Positions 43,178 to 51,094 of a stretch of 64,000 nucleotides of DNA are shown here, piece by piece. A model generated the notes under the pieces. The model saw nothing but the letters and a program-made list of their open reading frames with translations. It did not search any database and had not been told where the DNA came from. The DNA is from Komagataeibacter sucrofermentans DSM 15973 (lineage in GTDB: Bacteria > Pseudomonadota > Alphaproteobacteria > Acetobacterales > Acetobacteraceae). The first letter of the stretch is position 1. Every line of letters begins with the position of its first letter. Made by a program: the position numbers and the translations under genes. The stretch spans positions 562,001 to 626,000 of the forward strand of contig NZ_CP137157.1 in the NCBI RefSeq assembly GCF_040581405.1, written 5' to 3'.

Positions 43178-44518
43178 ATGTCCAAGGCAGATCTCAAGCT
43201 GCTGATCATCCAGCCATCGCATTACCGTTCCAAGACCGACCGGACCATTTTCAAGACAAAGCGGCGGCAGATGGTGCCGCTCGCACTGCCCTACCTTGCT
43301 GCCCTTACCCCACGCGAATGGACCGTCACCCTGCTTGACGAGCAGTTGGAGGACATCAACTTCGAGGTGCCGGTCGATGTGGTCGCACTCAGCGCCTGGA
43401 CACTGCATTCCCCCCGCGCCTATGACATCGCCGCCGAGTTCCGCAGGCGTGGGGTCAGGGTCATCATGGGTGGCCCGCATGTGTTCTTCTATGCCGAGGA
43501 GGCGGCCGAGCATTGTGATGCGGTGGGCGTGGGCGAGGCCGAACCCATCTGGCGCACCATGCTTGAAGATGCGGCCGCAAACCGGCTGCAAAAGATCTAC
43601 CGCGCCACGCCGCTCAGGGAACTCAATGACCTGCCAGCCCCGCGCTACGACCTGCTGGACCTGAAGAAGTTTGGCCCCTTCCGCACCTTTGCCGTGCAGT
43701 CCTCGCGCGGGTGCCCGTTCGTGTGTGATTTCTGCTCGGAGCGGTTCTATCTTGGCGGGCGCTTCCGCTGGCGGCCGGTGGACCAGATGGTGGCCGAACT
43801 TGAGCGCGTGAAGAACAAGGGCAGCCATTTCTTTTTTGGCGAGAGCAATTTCGGCGGCAAGAAAAGCCGCGCCATGGAACTGATGGAAGGGCTGGTGCCG
43901 CTCAGGATCCGCTGGTCCACGCTGTGGTCATCCAACCTGTGCCTTGATACCGACTTCCTCGACCTTGCCCAGCGCAGCGGGGTGATGCACGTCAATATCG
44001 GCATTGAGAGCATTGATGAGGAGATGCTCCAGGGCATGAAGAAGGGCTGGAACAAGGCCAGCCGCTATGGCGAGATGTTCGACAACCTGCGCAGGCGCGA
44101 CATCAGCTACTCGCTCAACTTCATTTTTGGCTACGACAACGAACACCCCGATGTGTACGAGGCGACCCTCTCCTTTCTCGAGGCGCACAAGGTGCCTGCC
44201 GCCTACTTCAATATTCTCACCCCCACCAAGGGCACGGCCCTGTTCGAGCGGATGAAGAAGGCGGGCCGCATCATCGACCCTGAGGATATCGATCGCTGGC
44301 CCGGCCAGGTTTGTCATATCTGGCCCAAGAACTGCACGCCGGGGCAGATGGAGCAGCGCATCCAGGGCATGTACCGCAAATTCTACAGCATGCGCTCGAT
44401 GGTGCACCGCCTGCCATTTCCGCGCACGCGCTCGGACATGTCATCATGGATTCTGAACATGACGGAACGCCGTATGGCCTTTTCATCCACCGGAAACAAT
44501 GATTTTGATGTCTATTGA
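43178..44518 (+). CDS. B12-binding-domain radical SAM protein
   Basis: This 446-residue protein has an N-terminal Rossmann-like cobalamin-binding-type domain (residues ~8-140, with VDVVALSAWTLHSPRAYDIA and VRVIMGGPHVFFYAEEA). A radical SAM barrel follows with the 4Fe-4S motif CPFVCDFC near residue 178. NIGIESIDEEMLQGMKKGW and ILTPTKGTALFERM are typical of BchE/HpnP/HpnR-like enzymes that methylate or rearrange unactivated carbons. The canonical DxHxxG lower-ligand motif is not present, as in BchE-type members. Hopanoid methylation is one possibility in AAB, but nothing here proves it. A keto-acid decarboxylase follows 52 bp downstream. Confidence 0.85.
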   Translation: MSKADLKLLIIQPSHYRSKTDRTIFKTKRRQMVPLALPYLAALTPREWTVTLLDEQLEDINFEVPVDVVALSAWTLHSPRAYDIAAEFRRRGVRVIMGGPHVFFYAEEAAEHCDAVGVGEAEPIWRTMLEDAAANRLQKIYRATPLRELNDLPAPRYDLLDLKKFGPFRTFAVQSSRGCPFVCDFCSERFYLGGRFRWRPVDQMVAELERVKNKGSHFFFGESNFGGKKSRAMELMEGLVPLRIRWSTLWSSNLCLDTDFLDLAQRSGVMHVNIGIESIDEEMLQGMKKGWNKASRYGEMFDNLRRRDISYSLNFIFGYDNEHPDVYEATLSFLEAHKVPAAYFNILTPTKGTALFERMKKAGRIIDPEDIDRWPGQVCHIWPKNCTPGQMEQRIQGMYRKFYSMRSMVHRLPFPRTRSDMSSWILNMTERRMAFSSTGNNDFDVY

Positions 44519-44570
44519 CCTTGCTCCCGCCAATTCCGGCGGGGGTGGCAACAGATAGGGGAAAGACGGC

Positions 44571-46244
44571 ATGCGCGGATCAATCGGTAGTATGCTGCTG
44601 GACCGGCTCCGGCATCTTGGTGTTTCGCGCATTTATGGCGTCCCCGGTGATTACAATCTTGAATTCCTCGAACTCATCGAGCGCACGCCGGGCATTGAGT
44701 TCATCGGCACGTGCAATGAACTCAATGCCGCTTACGCCGCCGATGGCGATGCGCGGCTGGCGGGCATCGGGGCAGTGCTGGTCACCTACGGGGTAGGCGA
44801 CCTGTCATGCCTTTCCGCCGTGGCGGGGGCGAGCGCCGAGGGCGTGCCGCTGGTCGTGATTTCGGGCATGCCGCCGTGGCATGCCATCCAGTCCCGCGCG
44901 CTGGTGCACCACACCCTGGCCGATGGCAATTATGACAACGTGCTGAACTGCTACCGGCAGTTCACGGTAGCCTGCGCGCGGCTCAACCCCGCAACCGCCG
45001 TGGCCGAGACCGACCGCGTGCTGCAGGCGGTGCAGGCGCTGCGCCGCCCGGTCTATATCCAGTTCCCCTCCGATATCTGTTATGTCGCGGTTGACGTGCC
45101 GCCCCCGCCCACGGTTGCCGCCGTGTCCGATCCCGTCCTGCTGGCCCGGGCGGCGGAGCAGGTGGTCCGGCGCATCAGCCAGGCCCGCAAGCCCGTTGTG
45201 CTGGTTGATGCCATGGTGCGCCAGTATGGGCTGCGCGAACGCGTGCAGGCGCTGTGCACCACCTTCGGCATTCCCTATGCCGCGCTGTCTACCGCGCGCA
45301 CGCTGCTGCCTGAATCCGGGCCTGAATGGCTGGGGCCGTATGGGGGGGCTGCATCCGCCCCGGCTGTTGCGGATTACGTGCAGGCCGCCGATTGCGTGAT
45401 TGCGCTGGGGGTCCGGTTTGTTGATTCCACATCGGGCTATTTCTCGCAGCAGATCGCGCCGGGGGCGATGGTGGACGTGCAGCCCTTCAGCCTGACCTGC
45501 AATGGCGAGAACATTCAGGGCATCACCGCAGCCGACCTGCTGGACAGCGTGCACCAGCGCCTGGCCAGCGTGCGCACGGCGCGGCCCGGACGGATTGCCG
45601 CCCCCGTAGCCTCCGTAACGCCCGCGCCCCAGGATGAAGGCTGGGCGCAGGCCCCGTTCTGGCGCCGGGTCGAAGCCTTCTTGCAACCTGATGACGTGGT
45701 GGTGGCCGATAACGGCTCCTCCATGACGGCCATGCTGCACGCGCAACTGCCCGCAGGGTGCAGCCTGCTGGTGCAGCCGGTCTGGGCCGCGATCGGTTAT
45801 TCGCTGCCAGCCAGCCTTGGCGCATGCCTTGCCCGGCCCGAACGGCGGCATGTGCTGTTTATTGGCGATGGCTCCTTTCAGATGACCGTGCAGGAGCTCT
45901 CCACCCTGCTGCGCCATGAAGCCAATATCACCATCTTCCTCATTAATAATGGGGGCTACACCATCGAGCGCATGATCCTTGGCCCGCAATCGGCTTATAA
46001 CGACATCGCCAACTGGCGTTATGCCGACCTGCCGCAGGCCTTTGGCCCGGACAGGGCGCCGCGTGCGTGGAAGGTAACCGGCATGGACGAACTCGAAACC
46101 GCGCTGGACCAGGCTGCAGCCCAGAAGGGCGTGAACTTTATCGAGGTGCTGTTCACCCCCATGGATGCCCCGGCAGGCATGGCTAAAATGGGTGCGGCGG
46201 TGCGGCGCTATGATTATGGAATCGATCTGCCCGACCAGACCTGA
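44571..46244 (+). CDS. Thiamine-diphosphate-dependent 2-keto acid decarboxylase (PDC/IPDC family)
   Basis: This 557-residue enzyme keeps the catalytic set at the same numbers as Zymomonas pyruvate decarboxylase: Asp27 (GDYNL), Glu50 (CNELN), and His113-His114 (LVHHTLADG). The ThDP motif runs GDGSFQMTVQELSTLLRHEANITIFLINNGGYTIE, with the Glu that takes part in catalysis. The N-terminal wording CNELNAAYAADGDARLAGIGAVLVTYGVG is closer to indolepyruvate/branched-chain keto-acid decarboxylases than to AAB Pdc. AGGGGAAAG precedes the ATG. It probably shares a transcript with the radical SAM gene. Substrate unassigned. Confidence 0.88.
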   Translation: MRGSIGSMLLDRLRHLGVSRIYGVPGDYNLEFLELIERTPGIEFIGTCNELNAAYAADGDARLAGIGAVLVTYGVGDLSCLSAVAGASAEGVPLVVISGMPPWHAIQSRALVHHTLADGNYDNVLNCYRQFTVACARLNPATAVAETDRVLQAVQALRRPVYIQFPSDICYVAVDVPPPPTVAAVSDPVLLARAAEQVVRRISQARKPVVLVDAMVRQYGLRERVQALCTTFGIPYAALSTARTLLPESGPEWLGPYGGAASAPAVADYVQAADCVIALGVRFVDSTSGYFSQQIAPGAMVDVQPFSLTCNGENIQGITAADLLDSVHQRLASVRTARPGRIAAPVASVTPAPQDEGWAQAPFWRRVEAFLQPDDVVVADNGSSMTAMLHAQLPAGCSLLVQPVWAAIGYSLPASLGACLARPERRHVLFIGDGSFQMTVQELSTLLRHEANITIFLINNGGYTIERMILGPQSAYNDIANWRYADLPQAFGPDRAPRAWKVTGMDELETALDQAAAQKGVNFIEVLFTPMDAPAGMAKMGAAVRRYDYGIDLPDQT

Positions 46245-46264
46245 TCGGGGCTACTGCCCGCAGG

Positions 46265-46305
46265 CAGGTCACTTTTTTGCCTTCGGGGTAAAATGACCTG
46301 TTTTT
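46265..46305 (+). terminator. Terminator of the radical SAM-decarboxylase operon
   Basis: CAGGTCA (46265-46271) and TGACCTG (46294-46300) enclose a T-rich arm, a TTCG loop and an A-rich arm, and T5 follows. Strong intrinsic terminator. Confidence 0.85.
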
Positions 46306-46595
46306 ATGCTGGACGGGTGCTTCAGTGCAGGCTATTGAAAATAAGACAGTTTTTTCGGGCCTGCGCCTGAAGTGACCAGAAACAGGCTGGCATGGCCCGA
46401 AAATGGGCCCGTAAGCCAGCCAAGCAGTTCACGAAATCGTGATAATATATGATTAAATATTGTGCATTTGCGCAAAATTTAATCTGGCCTTGCATCCCTC
46501 TGGCGGGGTGCGGGGCCATTGTGCTGCTTTTCTCGGCACAGTGTTCCTGACCATCGGAGAAAAGATCAGGGCGATCTTGGTAGTATGCGCATTTA

Positions 46596-46623
46596 TTGAA
46601 CAATAATAATATGCCGATACTGT
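46596..46623 (+). promoter_or_regulatory. Candidate promoter of the 43-residue peptide gene
   Basis: TTGAAC (46596-46601) and TACTGT (46618-46623) are 16 bp apart, giving a leader of about 100 nt. Confidence 0.4.
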
Positions 46624-46728
46624 AATGGTCTGCTGGTTGTTGCCATCTGTTCCAGATTTTTTATTGCCAGTATTTTGGTTCTGGTGTTCCTTCCGTCTCA
46701 CCAACACGACACCAAAGGAACCAAGAAC

Positions 46729-46860
46729 ATGTTTATTGAAAACATCAGCACCATGATTGCCCACTCCGTTGACGCCATGTCCTCCCTGACCATGGTTGCT
46801 TTCCTGCCCATGATCGCTGCCCTGATGATCGCTACCATCGTGTCCGATCGCGCTGCCTGA
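46729..46860 (+). CDS. 43-residue hydrophobic membrane peptide, unknown function
   Basis: The frame encodes MFIENISTMIAHSVDAMSSL and then a hydrophobic segment of about 18 residues (MVAFLPMIAALMIATIV), ending SDRAA. AAGGAACC is 9 nt before the ATG. The peptide has a single predicted membrane helix and seven Met. It is bracketed by its own likely promoter and, downstream, a long hairpin plus an intrinsic terminator, so it appears to be a stand-alone short transcript. Candidates are a regulatory small membrane protein, a subunit of a membrane complex or a toxin-like peptide. No antitoxin gene or antisense promoter was identified. I do not recognise the family. Confidence 0.65.
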   Translation: MFIENISTMIAHSVDAMSSLTMVAFLPMIAALMIATIVSDRAA

Positions 46861-46891
46861 GCTCTGGGGTTTCTGTCCTGACACCCCTGCC

Positions 46892-46926
46892 GCCGGAATT
46901 CCCACATTAATGTGGGAATGGCCGGC
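46892..46926 (+). other. Long hairpin in the 3' region of the small peptide transcript
   Basis: ATTCCCACATTAATGTGGGA plus the next two bases AT is a perfect palindrome, extended by GCCGG and CCGGC outside with a single bulge. No T-tract follows, so it is probably a structured 3' end. Confidence 0.6.
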
Positions 46927-46955
46927 AGCCAGCAGGCAAAAAGACTGACCATGAC

Positions 46956-46977
46956 AGGCGCTTCGGCGTCTTTTTTT
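46956..46977 (+). terminator. Terminator of the small peptide transcript
   Basis: AGGCGC and GCGTCT pair (one G-T) around a TTCG loop, followed by a T7 tract (46971-46977). Confidence 0.75.
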
Positions 46978-47049
46978 GTGCCCGGTGTTTTGCCTGTCCC
47001 GCCGTGAAGGGCCTGCCTGCGCCGTACCGGCATGCGGGCGGTTGTGGCG

Positions 47050-47080
47050 AAAACTGTTTCAAAAAGCTTCGTAAAAACAT
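47050..47080. repeat. Dispersed intergenic repeat, copy 8 (fragment)
   Basis: GAAAACTGTTTC followed by AAAAAGCTTCGTAAAAAC is the left-hairpin portion only. Unlike most copies it is upstream of a gene. Confidence 0.45.
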
Positions 47081-47237
47081 CGTATCAGGCGTTTACCGCC
47101 CTTTTGCCCGCATGGTTCTGGCGCGGGCTGAAATACATCGCCCAACGGGGCTTGTCGGCATGTCAGCATGGGTGTAACGGCGCGCAACCGGTTGCGTGCA
47201 CCACGCGCGCTTTATTCCATTCATCCAGAGCATATGC

Positions 47238-48464
47238 ATGACACAGACAATGATCCATGACCGTGGAGGGGCTCCTGCGCCCGCGCGCCACGTTGGCAGC
47301 CCCGGCCTGATCTTCTTTATTCTCGCACTTGGTGGCTTTGCCATCGGCACGGCTGAATTCGCGGCCATGAGCCTCGTGCCCATGATCTCGGCAGGCATGC
47401 ATGTAACCGTGCCGCAGGCGGGTCACGCAATCGAGGCCTATGCCGCGGGCGTGTGCGTGGGCGCGCCGCTCATTGCCATGCTGGGCGCCAAATACAGCCG
47501 TAAATACCTGCTGATTGGCATGATGGTGCTTTATGTCATTGGTAATGGCCTGACCGCACTCGCCCCCAATTATTTGTGCCTGCTTTTGTGCCGGTTCATC
47601 AGCGGGCTGCCGCATGGGGCCTATTTTGGCACGGCTGGCATTGTCGCCTCCGGCCTCGTGCCCGAAAACCGCCGCACGCAGGCGGTGGCCCGCGTGGTGC
47701 TGGGCCTGACCATAGCCACCATTGGCGGCGTGCCCATGGCCAACGGGCTGGGCATGCTGGTGGGGTGGCGCTGGGCGTTCGTGCTGATTGCGGGGCTGGC
47801 GCTGTGCACCATGCTGCTGATCATGCGCTTCGTGCCCACTGATCCGCCACGCCCCAACGCCAGCGCCATGACCGAGATCCGCGCCCTGAAGAACCGGCAG
47901 GTGTGGCTGACGCTGGGCATTGGCGTGGTGGGTTTTGGCGGCATCTTCTGTGTCTATACCTATCTTGCTTCCATCCTGCAGGAGGTCACGCACGCGCCTG
48001 CCTACATGACGCCCGTGCTGCTGGCGGTGTTTGGCGTGGGCATGACGGTCGGCACCATGACCTGCGCATGGGCGGCTGACCACAAGATGATGCCCACCAT
48101 CGGCGGCACGCTTCTGGTCAATGCGGCGGCGCTGGCGGGCTTTCCCGGTTCGGTGCATTCCGTATGGAGCATGATGCCCATCGTGTTCCTGATTGGCTGT
48201 GGCGGGGGCCTGGGCACGGTCATCCAGTCGCGCCTGCTCAGTGTTGCGGTTGATGCGCAGGCGCTGGCGGCAGCGATGAACCAGAGCGCTTTCAACATGG
48301 CCAACGCCATTGGCCCATGGCTGGGCGGCATGGCGATCAGCGCCGGGCTGGGCTGGGAATCCGTGGGCTGGGTCGGAAGCTGCCTGGCCATGGGGGGCTT
48401 CGTGATCTGGCTGCTGACGCTGAGCGATATCCGCGCTGCTGCGCGCAGGCAGGCCGGGGGCTGA
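47238..48464 (+). CDS. MFS transporter, DHA1/AraJ-like efflux
   Basis: The 408-residue protein has about 12 membrane segments and the family start LALGGFAIGTAEFAAMSLVPMI. Loop 2-3 reads GAKYSRKYLLIGMM, followed by CRFISGLPHGAYFGTAG and the antiporter-like GLTIATIGGVPMANGLGMLVGWRWAF. It resembles AraJ and arabinose/drug exporters and is a distant paralogue of the gene at 2970. The substrate is unknown. The chosen ATG at 47238 gives a short cytoplasmic tail before helix 1; the frame is open 14 codons upstream. Confidence 0.87.
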   Translation: MTQTMIHDRGGAPAPARHVGSPGLIFFILALGGFAIGTAEFAAMSLVPMISAGMHVTVPQAGHAIEAYAAGVCVGAPLIAMLGAKYSRKYLLIGMMVLYVIGNGLTALAPNYLCLLLCRFISGLPHGAYFGTAGIVASGLVPENRRTQAVARVVLGLTIATIGGVPMANGLGMLVGWRWAFVLIAGLALCTMLLIMRFVPTDPPRPNASAMTEIRALKNRQVWLTLGIGVVGFGGIFCVYTYLASILQEVTHAPAYMTPVLLAVFGVGMTVGTMTCAWAADHKMMPTIGGTLLVNAAALAGFPGSVHSVWSMMPIVFLIGCGGGLGTVIQSRLLSVAVDAQALAAAMNQSAFNMANAIGPWLGGMAISAGLGWESVGWVGSCLAMGGFVIWLLTLSDIRAAARRQAGG

Positions 48465-48474
48465 GCGGCTATAA

Positions 48475-48551
48475 GAGTTTTTGGTGAAGGTTTTTCAAAA
48501 AGCTTCAAGGAACGCCGCCTTTTTGAAAAAAGGCGGCCCCGAAAAACTTCT
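48475..48551. repeat. Dispersed intergenic repeat, copy 9 (reference full copy)
   Basis: This is the cleanest full copy. Outer arms AGTTTTTGG (48476-48484) and CC-G-AAAAACT (48539-48548) enclose hairpin 1 (GAAGGTTTTT, 48486-48495, with AAAAAGCTTC, 48497-48506) and hairpin 2 (GCCGCCTTTTT, 48514-48524, with AAAAAGGCGGC, 48527-48537). The transcript on either strand could fold as a three-way junction. It follows the MFS stop. Confidence 0.85.
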
Positions 48552-48620
48552 GTTATTTTAAAAGACTTCGTAAATCAGGGGTATGGTTGATGCCGCGCCC
48601 CATCCTTCCTATCGTGCCGC

Positions 48621-49889
48621 ATGAGTATTCGATCGGCACAGGCCTCATGCCTGCCTCCACTGTTAGGTGACCTGTTTCCCGCCCGCCCCGTGCAGGGTGA
48701 AGCGGGTGCGGTGCTGCTTCGGGTCCAGACGGTGATCGACACCGTTATCGCGCCCACCGCAGCGCAGCGTGACTGCGCGGGTGGTTATCCCCATCAGGCC
48801 ATGGCGGCGCTGAAGGCCACCGGCGTGCTGGCCCTTGCGGTGCCACGCGCCTGGGGCGGGCTGGGGGTTACGCAGGAACTCTCGCTCGAACTCATGTTGC
48901 GCCTTGCGGTGGCGGACCCGGCCATCGCCCAGCTCTACAAGGTGCATGACGACCTCGTGCGCGAGATATTCGTCTATGCGCCTGCCGCGCTCAGGCCCGT
49001 GCTCGCCCGGCGCATCGTGCATGACCACGCCATTCTCGGCATGGCCGTGGCCGAGAACGGGCGCAGGGCGGACAGTTTCATGCAGACATTGGCGCAGCCG
49101 GGTCCTGCTGGCGCGCATGTCATATCGGGCCGCAAGATCTATGCCACGGGTGCATCCGGGGCGGATCTGGTCGCGGTGTCTTCCTTTGATCCCGTGCGGG
49201 CGCAGCAGGCGGGGGGGAACGTGCGCGCGGGCGTGCGCATGGATCTCGTGCCGCGCGGGGCGGCAGGGCTGCGCTTTCACCATGACTGGAACCGCATGGG
49301 CCAGCGCGCGACCGATTCCGGCACTGTCACGCTGGAGAATGTGGTGGTCGATGATTTCTGGAACGCCCTGGCCCCTGATACCGCCCTGCCGCAGCACGTT
49401 GCCCTGCGCTTTCAGGCCGGTTTCAGCGCCATCCTGACCGGCATCGGCCTTGGCGCGTTGCGCGCGGTCTGCGCCTTTGTGCCACAACATGCACGCCCGT
49501 GGGGGGCGGCAGGCGTGGAAAGCGCGGATCAGGACCCCTATGTGCGCCGCCTGCTTGGCGAGATCGGGGCTGATCTGTCTGGCGCCTGGTGCAGCGTGAT
49601 GCAGGCAGGCCGCCTGCTCGATCAGCATGAGCAGGGCGAGGTGCCCCGCGCCACGGTGGCCATGGCGGCGAGTGCCGCGCGTTCGGTTGCCACGCGCGCG
49701 GCCCTGCGCGCGGCCAGTGAGGCACCGGCAGCAGCAGGCGCGCGGGGCACGGATGCTGCCTTGGGGCTGGACCGTTACTGGCGTGATGCCCGGACCCTGT
49801 CGCTGCATGACCCCGTGGACTGGAAAAATGCTGAAATCGGCCGCAACCTGCTGACAGGCTGGGTGCCGGAACCAGGGCCGTATCAGTAA
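48621..49889 (+). CDS. Acyl-CoA-dehydrogenase-fold flavoprotein (SfnB/DszC-like)
   Basis: The 422-residue protein has the acyl-CoA dehydrogenase fold: AMAALKATGVLALAVPRAWGGLG, LGMAVAENGRRADSF, FHHDWNRMGQRATDSGTVTLENVVV, and a C-terminal WRDARTLSLHDPVDWK. That last block marks the DszC/SfnB subgroup of flavin-dependent monooxygenases for sulfur or aromatic compounds rather than fatty-acid beta-oxidation enzymes, and the catalytic Glu of true dehydrogenases is not evident. A partner flavin reductase is not nearby. The ribosome-binding site is weak; the ATG at 48621 is the first in frame. Function is provisional. Confidence 0.78.
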   Translation: MSIRSAQASCLPPLLGDLFPARPVQGEAGAVLLRVQTVIDTVIAPTAAQRDCAGGYPHQAMAALKATGVLALAVPRAWGGLGVTQELSLELMLRLAVADPAIAQLYKVHDDLVREIFVYAPAALRPVLARRIVHDHAILGMAVAENGRRADSFMQTLAQPGPAGAHVISGRKIYATGASGADLVAVSSFDPVRAQQAGGNVRAGVRMDLVPRGAAGLRFHHDWNRMGQRATDSGTVTLENVVVDDFWNALAPDTALPQHVALRFQAGFSAILTGIGLGALRAVCAFVPQHARPWGAAGVESADQDPYVRRLLGEIGADLSGAWCSVMQAGRLLDQHEQGEVPRATVAMAASAARSVATRAALRAASEAPAAAGARGTDAALGLDRYWRDARTLSLHDPVDWKNAEIGRNLLTGWVPEPGPYQ

Positions 49890-50023
49890 AACTTTTATCA
49901 ATGGGTTCATGGTCATGGCATGACAGGCTGTGGCCGCAGCTTCCGACCAAAGCAGGTTTGACAGGCAGCGTGCCTGCGTGATTGATCGCGCCTGAATGTG
50001 CCTGAACCAGAAGGTAGAGCGGA

Positions 50024-51025
50024 ATGCAGCGACCCGTCATAGCCATTATATCAACCGGCGGCACCATTGCCCGCCAGGCGATGGACCCGCGCGATACGGT
50101 CGATTATGCCGAGATTGGCACGAGCCTTGGCGGGGCTGACCTGCTTGCGGCCCTGCCCGAGGCCGTGCGGGCGCGCTTTGCGGTGCGGGGCATTCCCTTT
50201 TCCAGTTGCGACAGCGTGGAGATGACCCTGCCCCGGTGGTTTGAACTGGCCAGCGTCATCAGCCACACGGTTGCCAGCCAGCCCGATCTGAGCGGCGTGG
50301 TCGTCACCCACGGCACCTCATCGCTGGAGGAAGGGGCCTGCTTCCTCGATCTCGTGCTTGATCTGCCCTGTCCGGTCGTGGTGGTGGGCGCGCAGCGTCC
50401 GGCCAGCGCCATCAGCGCCGATGGCCCGGCCAACCTGTATGCCGCCCTGCTAGTGGCATCAGCCCCGCAATCAGCCGGTCGCGGCGTGCTGGTGGTGGCC
50501 AATAACGAGATTCACGCAGCCCAGGAAGTGACCAAGGCCTCAACCTATCAGCTCGAAACCTTCCGCTCGCCCGATTTTGGCCCGCTGGGCATGATCGAGG
50601 CCAACCGGGTGTTCTTCGGGCGCGCCGCTGCTTATCGCCGCCATGTGGGCTGGCCGCCCGCTTATGGCGCGGGCGGCGAGATTCCGCGCGTTGACATAAC
50701 CTACAGCCATGCAGGGGCCGATGGCGTGGGCATACGCGCCTTTGTGCAGGCCGGCGCGCGCGGCCTCATTGCTGCAGGCATGTTGCCCGGCATGTGCACG
50801 CCTGCCGAAAATGCTGCATTGGATGAGGCCGTGGCGGCGGGTGTTGTGGTGGTGCAGGCCAGCAGCGGGTATTGCGGCGGCGTGGTGCGGCGCCACGAAC
50901 TGCGCCAGCGCGGCCTTCTTGCCGCAGGCCACATGCGCCCCCGTCAGGCGCGCATCCTGCTGGCCCTGGCCCTTATGACCGGCGCGGATGCCGATGCCAT
51001 CCAGGCTTTGTTCGACCGACCCTGA
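50024..51025 (+). CDS. Asparaginase/glutaminase-family amidohydrolase, altered active site
   Basis: The 333-residue protein has the family start PVIAIISTGGTIARQ (catalytic-type Thr near 11-14) and the second block VVVTHGTSSLEEGA. In L-asparaginases this block reads THGTDTxEE, and its Thr, Asp and a later Lys form the catalytic triad. Here Thr98 and Lys171 (VTKAST) remain, but the Asp is Ser99. No signal peptide is present, so it is cytoplasmic. An AnsP-like permease is encoded 1.4 kb away on the other strand. Either it works with modified chemistry or it acts on another amide. Confidence 0.82.
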   Translation: MQRPVIAIISTGGTIARQAMDPRDTVDYAEIGTSLGGADLLAALPEAVRARFAVRGIPFSSCDSVEMTLPRWFELASVISHTVASQPDLSGVVVTHGTSSLEEGACFLDLVLDLPCPVVVVGAQRPASAISADGPANLYAALLVASAPQSAGRGVLVVANNEIHAAQEVTKASTYQLETFRSPDFGPLGMIEANRVFFGRAAAYRRHVGWPPAYGAGGEIPRVDITYSHAGADGVGIRAFVQAGARGLIAAGMLPGMCTPAENAALDEAVAAGVVVVQASSGYCGGVVRRHELRQRGLLAAGHMRPRQARILLALALMTGADADAIQALFDRP

Positions 51026-51094
51026 CCCAGAACCATTTATGGAGAAAAGCGTCAAGGCACGCTGCCTGTTTGACAGGGCAGCGCCCGTTGGCCA

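Larger units (their letters stand above)
46245..46728. other. Intergenic region upstream of the 43-residue peptide gene
   Basis: No ordinary gene fits. Besides the terminator and promoter listed separately, a nested hairpin at 46385-46421 stands out: GGCTGGC pairs with GCCAGCC, enclosing GGCCC and GGGCC. AT-rich sequence with TTGCGCAAA follows at about 46470. Confidence 0.45.
46861..47237. other. Intergenic region between the small peptide and MFS genes
   Basis: It contains the 3' hairpin and terminator of the peptide transcript and a partial dispersed repeat. The MFS promoter should lie at about 47090-47220, but no strong hexamers were found. Confidence 0.45.

Noticed and set aside
48663-49916. 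Minus-strand 417-codon frame opposite the acyl-CoA-dehydrogenase-like gene
   Set aside because: His/Arg/Gly-rich composition and no ribosome site; the plus strand has the conserved family blocks.
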